DNA of 29,470 nt, taken from positions 1-29,470 of IMG/VR virus record IMGVR_UViG_3300044675_001527; one strand, 5' to 3'. This stretch comes from a virus. The position numbers were made by a program, and so were the translations under genes. The notes under the pieces are model-generated. The model was not told the DNA's origin. It was given only the letters and a program-made list of their open reading frames with translations, and searched no databases. Shown here piece by piece: positions 20,000 to 28,537 of the stretch. The stretch's first letter is position 1, and each line of letters opens with the position of its first letter.

Positions 20000-21756
20000 T
20001 GGCTACAAGAATTGAATCAGGACAGATCCAACTGCGTAGTGCTGGTAATGTGCCAATGCAACAGATCCAGCCACAGGCTGTTGACCAGATTGGCTTTAGA
20101 GCGCAAGCACAAACGGCTGGAACATTAGGCCAGATTCTTGATCGCATGAGCGGCACGTTGTTTGAACAGGCTGGCAAGAAAGCCCAAGAGCAAGCACTGA
20201 CAGACTATTTTGAGAACTACCGTGTAACCGACAAGCAGATTGAAGATGCAAAGAATGGCATCCCTGTTGACTTCTCCTTGGGCAAAGGATTCAGCATCTA
20301 CGACATTGCTTTGCAAAAGGCTCGCAGCTATGAGTTGTCTGGTCGCTTTGAGGTAGAGGCAAAGAACGAACACAACAAGGTCTATGACCAGCTTGTGAAT
20401 AACGAGATCTCTGTCAAAGACGCTGCCACCAAAATGAAGAGTGTGACCGATGGTTTCACTCGTGCGCTTGGCAAAGAAGATGGTGAAGCTGCGCTGAAGT
20501 TTGTCAGCTCAATGGGCATGTATGCAAGCACCATCATGTCCAAAGGCTTTGAGCTTGAAGCCAAGCGTAAGCGTGAGCAAGACATGGTGATGTTGGAGCA
20601 AGCCTTGAACAATGAAATCAAGATGCTTCAGCCTATGTTGGAAGAGCCATTGGAAGTTGATGACAATGGTAAACCACGTTCGCCAAATGTAAAAATTCAA
20701 GCAAAAAGATTACAGCTTGGACAATTTGCCACAGCTATTGGAGGTCTTGAGCGTGGCAATGCTTTGCAAGCAGAATATGACAAAGCTGTTCGCCAGGCAA
20801 AAATTGATGTGGTGACAAAAATTGTCACATCAGATCAGTACTTGGCAAGCCCAACACAAACACTTGATGCAATCCGCAAAGGACAGCTTGGTAACAAGAC
20901 TCACATCTTGCAAGACTTGATCGCAACGGATCTGAAAGCTGTTGAAGAAGTTTCAAAGAACTACATGCAGGCATTGGCTGACCGCCGCACATTGAATGAC
21001 GATGTCCAGAAAGAAGATAAGCGCCGCAAAGAAGCAGATGCCAATACTCTGATGATTGAGTTTCATCAGAAGAATACGTCAATGAAGCGCAAGGAAGACA
21101 TTGCCCTGCAAGTGGCAAAGATGGGCATCTTCTCGTTAGAACAATTGGACAAGTACTTGAGTCCTGAGCAAAAGGATGGCGACCCATATGCGTATGCCAA
21201 CATTGAGACACGCATTGTGTTTGGCGACATCACAGATCCAGCAGAACTGAAGCGTGTTGCAATGCGGTCTGGCATGAGTGGTCAGCAATATACCCGACTG
21301 AACAGTAAGTTGCTGGAAGGATATAACAAAGACCAAGCAGATGCCGCTCGCTATTTGCGCCGTGTGTCTGGTGTGCCTGATGTTGTCAGTTTGTTTTCAA
21401 GCGAAGGAGACGAACACAAAATCAAAAAGAATGAACGTCTTAATGATATTTATGAGTCTGAAGTAAATGCATTTAGACAAACCAATCCTGGTGTGCCAAT
21501 CCCATACAAGCAAATTGCTCGTAGTGCAGAGGAAACATACAACACTACTGACCGTGCTGATGCTAACAAAACAAAAGCCCGCAATGAAATCAAAAATGTG
21601 ATTAACGATATGGTTAAGGAAAATAAATTGCCTGCTGTCATTGTCATTGACGAAAGCACAAACATTGACGACTTGGTTAAAAAATATAAGTTTACTGAAC
21701 CAAATGATAATATTTCTTCATTGCGTCAACAACAAAAAATATTGCGTGGTAAATGA
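19999..21756 (+). CDS. Internal virion protein (T7 gp15-like)
   Basis: The product has 585 residues from ATG 19999. The GTG at 19996 is less likely because neighbouring genes start ATG-GC. It begins MATRIESGQIQLRSAGNVPM and is largely helical with many Gln, Lys and Glu residues (for example YFENYRVTDKQIEDAKNGI, then DVQKEDKRRKEADANTLMI). These features and its place after the gp14-like gene fit the second ejection protein, which spans the periplasm with its neighbours. No enzyme domain is visible. Confidence 0.75.
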   Translation: MATRIESGQIQLRSAGNVPMQQIQPQAVDQIGFRAQAQTAGTLGQILDRMSGTLFEQAGKKAQEQALTDYFENYRVTDKQIEDAKNGIPVDFSLGKGFSIYDIALQKARSYELSGRFEVEAKNEHNKVYDQLVNNEISVKDAATKMKSVTDGFTRALGKEDGEAALKFVSSMGMYASTIMSKGFELEAKRKREQDMVMLEQALNNEIKMLQPMLEEPLEVDDNGKPRSPNVKIQAKRLQLGQFATAIGGLERGNALQAEYDKAVRQAKIDVVTKIVTSDQYLASPTQTLDAIRKGQLGNKTHILQDLIATDLKAVEEVSKNYMQALADRRTLNDDVQKEDKRRKEADANTLMIEFHQKNTSMKRKEDIALQVAKMGIFSLEQLDKYLSPEQKDGDPYAYANIETRIVFGDITDPAELKRVAMRSGMSGQQYTRLNSKLLEGYNKDQADAARYLRRVSGVPDVVSLFSSEGDEHKIKKNERLNDIYESEVNAFRQTNPGVPIPYKQIARSAEETYNTTDRADANKTKARNEIKNVINDMVKENKLPAVIVIDESTNIDDLVKKYKFTEPNDNISSLRQQQKILRGK

Positions 21757-22202
21757 TGGCAACAAAACTTGAACAATCATTGATCGACAACTACTTGAAC
21801 GCAACGTATCCACCGTTGCCTCAAAAGCTTGAGCAAGCGCCTGACTCTATGCAAGCCACACCTCGCAATAAATACCAAGATGCGCTTGGTGCTATTGGCA
21901 CAGCTATTCAAACTGGTGCAGATGCTGTTGATTTCAACATAATTGGATTTCCAAATGTTGGATATCTGACGTTGAAGGATTTGACTGTTGGCGATCTTGG
22001 TCGTGTGCTTGAGCAAATCAGCTATGGAGAATATCCAATTGAAGGTGCTGGCGGTATTGGCGGTACATCCAAGCTGAAGATGGAAGACACACTTGAGCTA
22101 TTGAATGCAGTTCCTGTTGTTGGCGCTGCTAGTAAGTTGGTAATTAAGGGTGGAAAAAAGGTTGTAGAAAAAGTTGGCGAAGCTGTCATGGGGAATAAAT
22201 AA
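21756..22202 (+). CDS. Internal virion-associated protein, 148 residues
   Basis: The ATG at 21756 (MATKLEQSLIDNYLNATYPP) is chosen by analogy with its neighbours; ATG 21753 is in the same frame and equally possible. The C-terminal half is Gly-rich and amphipathic (IEGAGGIGGTSKLKMEDTLE, then VVGAASKLVIKGGKKVVEKV), which could insert into membranes or bind core proteins. It lies between the two large ejection proteins and is coupled to the next gene. No family is recognised. Confidence 0.6.
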   Translation: MATKLEQSLIDNYLNATYPPLPQKLEQAPDSMQATPRNKYQDALGAIGTAIQTGADAVDFNIIGFPNVGYLTLKDLTVGDLGRVLEQISYGEYPIEGAGGIGGTSKLKMEDTLELLNAVPVVGAASKLVIKGGKKVVEKVGEAVMGNK

Positions 22203-25200
22203 TGGCAAACGAATCTCTTGATCAGCGTCTAAGTCAAATCATGCCTGCTGAGGCAGAGCAACAATTGCCTGCTGATCTGCCTCGTGCTGATGTAGAACTT
22301 GCTGATGCTGGTGACGACACCACAATCCAAGTCGCTGGTCTTGGCGACAAGATCATCAAAGGGTTGACCAAGGTTGTCACAGACTTTGGTAACCCAGCAG
22401 GTAGCAAAATTGAAAAGGCTGCGGCTGAAAAGAATCTGTTGCAAGAGAGCGAGAAGGTAATCACGCCATCGCCTACTCCAGCGGGGACTCCTGCGCCTAT
22501 CCCTGCTACACCAAAGCCACGCAAAGCTAAGGCGGCTCCAACACCAGCGGCAAAGCTTGAAGAGTTGCCAAAGCAATTAGAAGTCTTTGAGGCAAAGATT
22601 GAGACTGCACCTGTTACTGGCAAACCACCAGACACGCTGATCAATGTCGAGCGCATTGATGGCCCTGATGATTTCAAGCAGACTGTCAACGCATTGTCTG
22701 ACGCAACAGGCATCAAAGTTGACAAAATGACATGGGAAGAAACATTGGCTGCGGCTAAGGAAAAGGGCTTTGGCTCTGACATTCTTGCTGATCTACAGTC
22801 AATGAAAGAACAATACAACGAAATTCCTGTTGACTTACTCCGTCTGCGTCTTGCCACTTACCAAAGCATGACCGATTTTTATACTTTGGCACGACAGGCA
22901 TATCTGAACCCTGATGACACAGTATTGCAAGCCAAACTGTTGCGGCAGTTAAATTTGCAGGGCGCTGTTCAAGATGCTTATATTTTGTCTCGTACTCGAT
23001 CTGCACAAGGTACTGCTGTTGGTCGTATGCAGATCACTGAAGGCAAAGCTTCTGGCATCATGGATGAAGCTGGCAACGTCAAGATTCCATCTATTAATGA
23101 TGCTGAGATGAAAAAGATGTTGGCAGATCCAAATGTGACTGACAACTTGAAGTTGATGATTGAGAAGTTTGTGCAATTGACCGATGATGGCGCACGAGAA
23201 GGGTTGCTTAACAAGGTAAGCAAGGTTGGACTAATTGGCGACTTATGGGATCGTACTTGGAAAAATGGCTTGCTGTCTGCCACTGGCACTCACGTTGTCA
23301 ACTTTGCATCAAACACAACCATGCTGGCAAGCACCGTAGCAACACGAGCAATTGCTGGAGGCATCAGTACTACTAAACGTGCTTTTGGCGGTACTGGTGA
23401 AGTTGAGCTTGGTGAGGCTGGTGCATTGCTGTCTGGCATGATTCATGGCTTTAGAGATGGCATGAGCCTTAGTTGGCAGGCATTAAAGACTGGTACTACT
23501 CGTGAGCAAAGGGCTGGGCAAAGTCTTTTAGATGATGGCGGCATGAAGTTGGAAGGCCAGTACAACATCTTTGATGCACGAGACTATGGCTTTGAAAATG
23601 AAGCATTGATTAAAGGTGTTAATTTCCAAGCTAACTTTGTCACATTGCTTGGTGGTCGTCCAATCATGGCAATGGATGAGTTTTTTAAGACAATTGGATA
23701 TCGTGCTGAATTGACCGCACAGTCATATCGTGCTGGCGCAAAAGCACGGCGTGAGGCTATTGCCAATGGCAAGACAGCAGAAGAAGCCGCACAAATTGAG
23801 TTAAAAGTAATGGGCGACACATTGGCTAATCCACCAGCCAACATTGATGAAGCCGCCTCAGACTTTGCCCAAATGATCACATTCAGCCGTAAGCTGACTG
23901 GCGCTTCCAAGCAAATACAAGAGCTTGCACAAGATCATCTGATTGGCAGAATTACCATGCCGTTTGTTAAGACTCCGACATGGGTTTTAAGTGAGTCAAT
24001 GCAACACAGTGGAATGGCGTTCTTGTCCAGCCAGTGGCGCAAAGACATGGCTGCTGGTGGCGCACAGCGTGAACTTGCCATGGCTAAATTTGGCATGGGT
24101 TCAACATTAATGATTGGCGTTGGATCATATGTTGCAGATGGTCGCATTACAGGTGGTGGCCCTGGCGACGCTAATTTGCGAAAGATCTATTTAGACAGCG
24201 GTTGGAAGCCATACTCATTTGTGTTCCAGCCTGGTGAGTGGGATGCTGAGTTTGTTGAATACCTTAAAACCATGAAGATTGATCCATCCATTGGTAAGGA
24301 TCAACGGTTGTATGTTCCATTCCGTGGCATTGACCCGCTTGCTGGCCCAATGGCAATGATGGCTGATGCCGTGGAATATGCTCGGTATGAGGACGATGAA
24401 GACTTGGTCGCTCAGGCTATTCTTGGTGCAACATGGGGTTTGTATAGCTATGTCGGTCAACAGCCATTTTTGACTGGTATAAGTTCGATTGCTGGCGCTT
24501 TCAGCCAAACCATACCCAACCCCAAGCAGGCGTTCAAAGATGCCTTAAATCAGGTTGCAAGCACTGCGGCACAGTATGTCATTGAAGGCTCTCCTCCTGG
24601 CATGTTTAGCAGTGCCAGAGCGCAAATCGAGCGTATTGTTGATCCCAACAAGCGTGAGACTGGAGAATCTCCCAACTTGCCTACTGTAATAAAAGGTTGG
24701 TATGAAGGTATAAACAAGTCTGTTGCTAAGACTCCGTTCCTGAGCGACTCCTTAGGTAAACAATATGACTACCTTGGTGAAGAGATGATGGACATTGACC
24801 CAGCCAATCCATGGTTGGCATCGTCTAGTGGCATCAGATTCTCCACTAGCAAACAACGTCCAGCAGACAAAATCATGATTGAGCTTGGCATGTCTATCAA
24901 GAAGCCTAATCGGGCTGTTACTGTTGGCGGTGTCAGCGTCAAGCTGGAGCCAGACGAGTACGAATACATGATGCGTCAGTTTGGCAAGATCACTGACGGT
25001 CAGGGCTTGCGGGTGAAGGATGCCATCGTGGAGCGCACCAAAGCGCCAGGCTTTGAAGACATGGATAAGTATGTCAGACAGCAGAATATTGCTGAAGTCT
25101 ACAGTTCGTTCACGGAAGCGGCAAAGCAGGACTTGATAGCAAACAGCAAGTTTTCTACTGCCATCCAACGCCGCATAGAAACTGCTCAAAACAGGCTTCC

Positions 25201-25225
25201 AAGGGTAGGCAAATATGCCAAGTAA
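22202..25225 (+). CDS. Large internal core/ejection protein (T7 gp16-like position)
   Basis: The product has 1007 residues. Residues 1-130 are low-complexity, with a Pro/Ala/Thr/Lys linker (PSPTPAGTPAPIPATPKPRK) at about 97-121. The remainder is helical, with a hydrophobic, Gly/Ala-rich stretch around residue 360 (GTHVVNFASNTTMLASTVAT) that may be membrane-inserting. By size and place it corresponds to the largest core protein that builds the DNA conduit across the envelope. T7 gp16 carries a lytic transglycosylase domain. I do not see its catalytic Glu-Ser motif here, so no lytic activity is assigned. Confidence 0.72.
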   Translation: MANESLDQRLSQIMPAEAEQQLPADLPRADVELADAGDDTTIQVAGLGDKIIKGLTKVVTDFGNPAGSKIEKAAAEKNLLQESEKVITPSPTPAGTPAPIPATPKPRKAKAAPTPAAKLEELPKQLEVFEAKIETAPVTGKPPDTLINVERIDGPDDFKQTVNALSDATGIKVDKMTWEETLAAAKEKGFGSDILADLQSMKEQYNEIPVDLLRLRLATYQSMTDFYTLARQAYLNPDDTVLQAKLLRQLNLQGAVQDAYILSRTRSAQGTAVGRMQITEGKASGIMDEAGNVKIPSINDAEMKKMLADPNVTDNLKLMIEKFVQLTDDGAREGLLNKVSKVGLIGDLWDRTWKNGLLSATGTHVVNFASNTTMLASTVATRAIAGGISTTKRAFGGTGEVELGEAGALLSGMIHGFRDGMSLSWQALKTGTTREQRAGQSLLDDGGMKLEGQYNIFDARDYGFENEALIKGVNFQANFVTLLGGRPIMAMDEFFKTIGYRAELTAQSYRAGAKARREAIANGKTAEEAAQIELKVMGDTLANPPANIDEAASDFAQMITFSRKLTGASKQIQELAQDHLIGRITMPFVKTPTWVLSESMQHSGMAFLSSQWRKDMAAGGAQRELAMAKFGMGSTLMIGVGSYVADGRITGGGPGDANLRKIYLDSGWKPYSFVFQPGEWDAEFVEYLKTMKIDPSIGKDQRLYVPFRGIDPLAGPMAMMADAVEYARYEDDEDLVAQAILGATWGLYSYVGQQPFLTGISSIAGAFSQTIPNPKQAFKDALNQVASTAAQYVIEGSPPGMFSSARAQIERIVDPNKRETGESPNLPTVIKGWYEGINKSVAKTPFLSDSLGKQYDYLGEEMMDIDPANPWLASSSGIRFSTSKQRPADKIMIELGMSIKKPNRAVTVGGVSVKLEPDEYEYMMRQFGKITDGQGLRVKDAIVERTKAPGFEDMDKYVRQQNIAEVYSSFTEAAKQDLIANSKFSTAIQRRIETAQNRLPRVGKYAK

Positions 25226-25255
25226 TCGTACAATTTCTAAAAGGATGGACTGATC

Positions 25256-27832
25256 ATGGCGATCCCAATTTCCAACGTAACACGCCGAGTGGTATATACA
25301 GCCAGTGGTACTGGGCCGTACAACTTTACCTTTGAGATTCTGGCTAACACCGACATTGCCGTCTATCGTGACGACACTCTGTTGACGTTGACCACAAACT
25401 ACACAGTCACTATCAACAGCAATGGCACAGGTTCTATCACTCTGACAGCCGCACCCACTGGTGCTACTCAGATTGCCATTGTTGGTAACCGCACCATTCA
25501 GCGTACTACTGACTTTGTGACTGGTGGTGACTTCTTTGCCAACACTGTCAATGACGAGATGGATCAGCAGACCATCTTTGCCCAGCAGAATGCTGAAGCC
25601 CTGCAACGTGCTTTGATCGCACCACAGACAGATCCAACCACCATTGACATGACCCTGCCAAGGGCATCAGTACGAGCCAACAAGACGCTGGCTTTTGATG
25701 CCAATGGCGATCCAACAACTGGTGAAGTGATTGGCGATAACCGTGGTAACTGGGCGGCTGGTGTTGCGTACAACAAGCGTGACATCGTCAAAGACACATC
25801 AACTGGAAACGTCTACTACTGCAACACATCTCACACATCAAGCGGATCTCAGCCAATTACTACCAACGCTGATTCTGCCAAGTGGGATTTGTTTGTTGAT
25901 AACGAATCTTCACAAGATGCACAGACTGCCGCTGAAGCCGCACAAGCCGCTGCTGAAGCCGCTCAGTCAGCAGCAGAAACTGCCGAGACTAATGCTGAGA
26001 CAGCAGAAACAAACGCTGAGACTGCCGCTTCTGCCGCTTCTACCAGTGCTAGCAATGCATCGACCAGCGCAACTGCTGCGGCATCCAGCGCAAGTTCAGC
26101 ATCAAGCTCTGCTACTGCCGCAAGCGGATCTGCCAGCACAGCCTCGACTCAGGCCAGCAACGCATCGACCTCTGCGACAAACGCATCCAACAGCGCCAGC
26201 TCTGCAAGCACATCAGCCACCAATGCGGCGGCATCTGCAAGCACTGCAACAACCCAAGCCAGCAATGCCAGTACATCGGCAACCAACGCTGCCAGCTCTG
26301 CGTCTGCTGCCAGTACATCTGCCAGCAATGCCGCTACCAGCGAGACAAACGCTGCGGCATCAGCAAGCACAGCCAGCACTCAGGCGACCAATGCGTCAAA
26401 CAGCGCAACTGCCGCAAGTGGTAGTGCAACTGCTGCCGCCAGTTCTGCTGCGGCTGCGGCCTCTGCGCTTGACAGCTTTGATGACCGCTACCTTGGCACT
26501 AAGACAAGCGACCCAACGCTAGACAACGATGGCAATGCCTTGGTCGCTGGCGCTTTGTACTTCAGCACAACCCAGAACGTGATGAAGGTGTATGACGGCG
26601 CAAGCTGGATCACAGCCACATCTGCTGGCGCTACTTCACTGCTGCGCTTCCGCTATGTTGCGACAAGCGGTCAGACCACATTCAGTGGCGCTGATGCGGC
26701 AAGTGCCACGCTGACCTACACGGTCAACAACATTGCTGTGCATCGCAATGGCGTGACGTTGGACACATCTGAGTACACCGCAAGCAACGGCACAAGCATT
26801 GTGCTGACTGTAGCTGCTGGTACTGGCGATGTCATTGACATCATTGCGTTCAAGAGCTTCACAGTTGCTGATGCGCTGAGTGCTGTGAGTGGCGGTACTG
26901 TGAATGGTGCTGTCACCATTACTGGTGTGACAACTGTTCAAGCTGGTACTGTTTCTGCCCCTGCCATCACCACTACAGGCGACACCAACACAGGCATCTT
27001 CTTCCCTGCGGCTGACACTATTGCTTTCTCTGAGGGTGGTGCGGAGGCTATGCGTATCGACTCCTCTGGTAATGTGGGGATTGGTACGAGTTCGCCAACG
27101 GCATTACGGACAAAAAACCTTGAAGTTTCGTCCAGCGGAACAAATGATGGTGCGGCAATTATTGCAAACAAGCGTGGTACTGGTATTGCAACTATGCGAT
27201 TGGCTACTGTTGGGGCCGCTGATGGTTTTGATATTAACTATAACTTCCCAAGTACGGGGATGTTGGGTTTTTATGATTTAACTGCCGCCACTACCCGTGT
27301 AGCTATCGACTCCAGCGGTAACTTGCTGGTGGGGGCAACGGCTTCTGCAAACAGCACTTACTCTATTGCAACCTTTAGGGGGGCAAGCAAAGGAATTGCA
27401 ATTCAAGATTCTGGTTCTGCTGCGTATCGGGCCATATATATGGGTGGTGGCAATAATCTTTATTTTTATAACGGAACAAACGAAGGCTATTTAAGCAGTG
27501 CTGGCGCATGGACAAACGCATCAGATGCAAGATTAAAAACCAATGTGCGTAATATTGAATATGGACTTGCTACTGTTTTGGAGACACAGCCAAGACATTA
27601 TGAAAGGGTAGATGTTGAAGGAACTTACATTGGTTTTGTTGCTCAAGAGCTTCAAGAAGTTATTCCAGAAGTTGTGTCAGGCGACCCAGAAAAACAACTT
27701 GGTGTTGATTATGGTTCTTTAGTTGCCGTTGCTTTCAAAGCCATCCAAGAGATGAAGGCAATCATCGACACCCAAGCCAGCACCATCACCCAATTACAGG
27801 CAGACGTAGCCGCTTTGAAAGGAAACGCATAA
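25256..27832 (+). CDS. Tail fibre with gp17-like base, heptad shaft and S74 chaperone
   Basis: The protein has 858 residues. Residues 1-140 (MAIPISNVTRRVVYTASGTG onward, then TDFVTGGDFFANTVNDEMDQ) are the T7 gp17-type domain that anchors the fibre to the tail. Residues about 163-215 resemble a chitin-binding-like module (NWAAGVAYNKRDIVKD). Residues 220-405 are Ala/Ser/Thr/Asn heptad repeats forming the shaft. The C-terminus has the peptidase S74 intramolecular chaperone from Ser756 (SDARLKTNVRNIEYGL, then GFVAQELQEVIPEV), which trimerises the fibre and is cleaved off just before that serine. The receptor-binding region lies between the shaft and S74. An AAAAGGA site lies 13 bases before the ATG. 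Confidence 0.93.
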   Translation: MAIPISNVTRRVVYTASGTGPYNFTFEILANTDIAVYRDDTLLTLTTNYTVTINSNGTGSITLTAAPTGATQIAIVGNRTIQRTTDFVTGGDFFANTVNDEMDQQTIFAQQNAEALQRALIAPQTDPTTIDMTLPRASVRANKTLAFDANGDPTTGEVIGDNRGNWAAGVAYNKRDIVKDTSTGNVYYCNTSHTSSGSQPITTNADSAKWDLFVDNESSQDAQTAAEAAQAAAEAAQSAAETAETNAETAETNAETAASAASTSASNASTSATAAASSASSASSSATAASGSASTASTQASNASTSATNASNSASSASTSATNAAASASTATTQASNASTSATNAASSASAASTSASNAATSETNAAASASTASTQATNASNSATAASGSATAAASSAAAAASALDSFDDRYLGTKTSDPTLDNDGNALVAGALYFSTTQNVMKVYDGASWITATSAGATSLLRFRYVATSGQTTFSGADAASATLTYTVNNIAVHRNGVTLDTSEYTASNGTSIVLTVAAGTGDVIDIIAFKSFTVADALSAVSGGTVNGAVTITGVTTVQAGTVSAPAITTTGDTNTGIFFPAADTIAFSEGGAEAMRIDSSGNVGIGTSSPTALRTKNLEVSSSGTNDGAAIIANKRGTGIATMRLATVGAADGFDINYNFPSTGMLGFYDLTAATTRVAIDSSGNLLVGATASANSTYSIATFRGASKGIAIQDSGSAAYRAIYMGGGNNLYFYNGTNEGYLSSAGAWTNASDARLKTNVRNIEYGLATVLETQPRHYERVDVEGTYIGFVAQELQEVIPEVVSGDPEKQLGVDYGSLVAVAFKAIQEMKAIIDTQASTITQLQADVAALKGNA
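25917..26470 (+). repeat. Heptad (21-bp) repeats encoding the fibre shaft
   Basis: From residue about 267, 20 consecutive seven-residue units can be read without a break (for example SASNAST, SATAAAS, QASNAST, SATNASN). They are preceded by related Glu-containing heptads. The DNA is degenerate at third positions, so the period is a protein-level one. Such a tract forms a trimeric coiled-coil shaft whose length can change by slippage or recombination. Confidence 0.8.
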
Positions 27833-27891
27833 TGGGAAAAGCAGCATCACTTGCAAACATAGGCAGCATTGCTGATAGCTCGCTGGGCTAA
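27832..27891 (+). pseudogene. 19-codon remnant of a tail-gene start
   Basis: An ATG overlapping the fibre stop (TAATG) opens MGKAASLANIGSIADSSLG and stops at 27889-27891, two bases before the homing endonuclease start. Its sequence resembles the start of the next tail gene, MSRTAKLADLAAAYDSGGG, in length, charge and pattern. The simplest reading is the truncated 5' end of a tail gene whose body was replaced or displaced by the endonuclease insertion. A short translated coupler peptide is the alternative. Confidence 0.45.
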
Positions 27892-27892
27892 T

Positions 27893-28537
27893 ATGGACTT
27901 TGCACCCACCGCTCTTCTGGTAATGACGCACAACGTTACTGGCCTAAAGTATTTCTGCAAAACAACTCGGCTTGGGTTTTTGCACAAGTACAAGGGTAGC
28001 GGCGTGTACTGGAAGCGGCACATGAGGTTGCATGGTCGTGATGTGACTGTTGGTGTTCTTGGTGTTTATTTTGACAAAGACCGATGCATGTCTGCTGCGC
28101 TAAATTTCAGCAAAGAAAACGACATTGTGAAAGACTCTGGATGGGCAAACTGCATTCTTGAAAATGGTCTTGATGGCGCTGGCGCTGGAGAGGCAAACCA
28201 TCGGTATGGAAAGCCTCACCCAAATAAAGGTGGCACACGGCCTGAAATGATTGGTCGTCTGATTGGCCCATTGAACGGCATGTATGGCAAACCAAGTCCC
28301 CTACGAGGCGTACCAAAGCCGAAAGGCAAAGATAGTCCTTTGTATGGTAGGAAGCGTCCAGATGGCTGCGGAAAACCATCAAAGGCCGTTGTACGATTGG
28401 ATGATGGCGTGGTATTTGAGTCTGTATCTGATGCTGGTAGGGCTTGCAATGGCGCAACTTCTGGCATCTCAAAATGCTGCATGGGTAAGGCAAAATCTGC
28501 TCACGGTTTCCGTTGGGCTTATAAGGAGAATGTATGA
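27893..28537 (+). CDS. Freestanding homing endonuclease with NUMOD3 repeats
   Basis: The protein has 214 residues from ATG 27893. An in-frame TTG at 27869 lies inside the remnant frame. Residues 8-48 (ALLVMTHNVTGLKYFCKTTR, then YKGSGVYWKRHMRLHG) resemble the GIY-YIG-like, GSG-x-YW-x2-H phage endonucleases. Two or three NUMOD3 DNA-binding repeats follow: GKPHPNKGG (106-114), GMYGKPSPLRG (129-139) and KGKDSPLYGRKRP (144-156). The C-terminus (AVVRLDDGVVFESVSDAGRA, then HGFRWAYKEN) matches an IENR1/NUMOD-type helix-turn-helix. Such enzymes cut a related allele and spread by repair. It overlaps the next tail gene by ATGA. Confidence 0.82.
   Translation: MDFAPTALLVMTHNVTGLKYFCKTTRLGFLHKYKGSGVYWKRHMRLHGRDVTVGVLGVYFDKDRCMSAALNFSKENDIVKDSGWANCILENGLDGAGAGEANHRYGKPHPNKGGTRPEMIGRLIGPLNGMYGKPSPLRGVPKPKGKDSPLYGRKRPDGCGKPSKAVVRLDDGVVFESVSDAGRACNGATSGISKCCMGKAKSAHGFRWAYKENV

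Noticed and set aside
22202-25225. Lytic transglycosylase domain in the large core protein
   Set aside because: T7 gp16 has one, but I could not see the catalytic Glu-Ser motif or Gly-Leu-Met-Gln-type signature here.
24752-25606. Minus-strand frame of 284 codons
   Set aside because: It lies antisense to the large core protein and fibre genes, both strongly supported. It lacks a ribosome site and its Cys/Ser/Arg composition is that of a shadow frame.
25731-26522. Plus-strand frame of 263 codons within the fibre gene
   Set aside because: It is the +1 shadow of the Ala/Ser repeat shaft (reading as Pro/Leu/His/Gln-rich), and has no start signals.
27869-27892. Upstream TTG start for the homing endonuclease
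   Set aside because: It would overlap the 19-codon frame and lacks a ribosome site. The ATG at 27893 gives the normal N-terminus.
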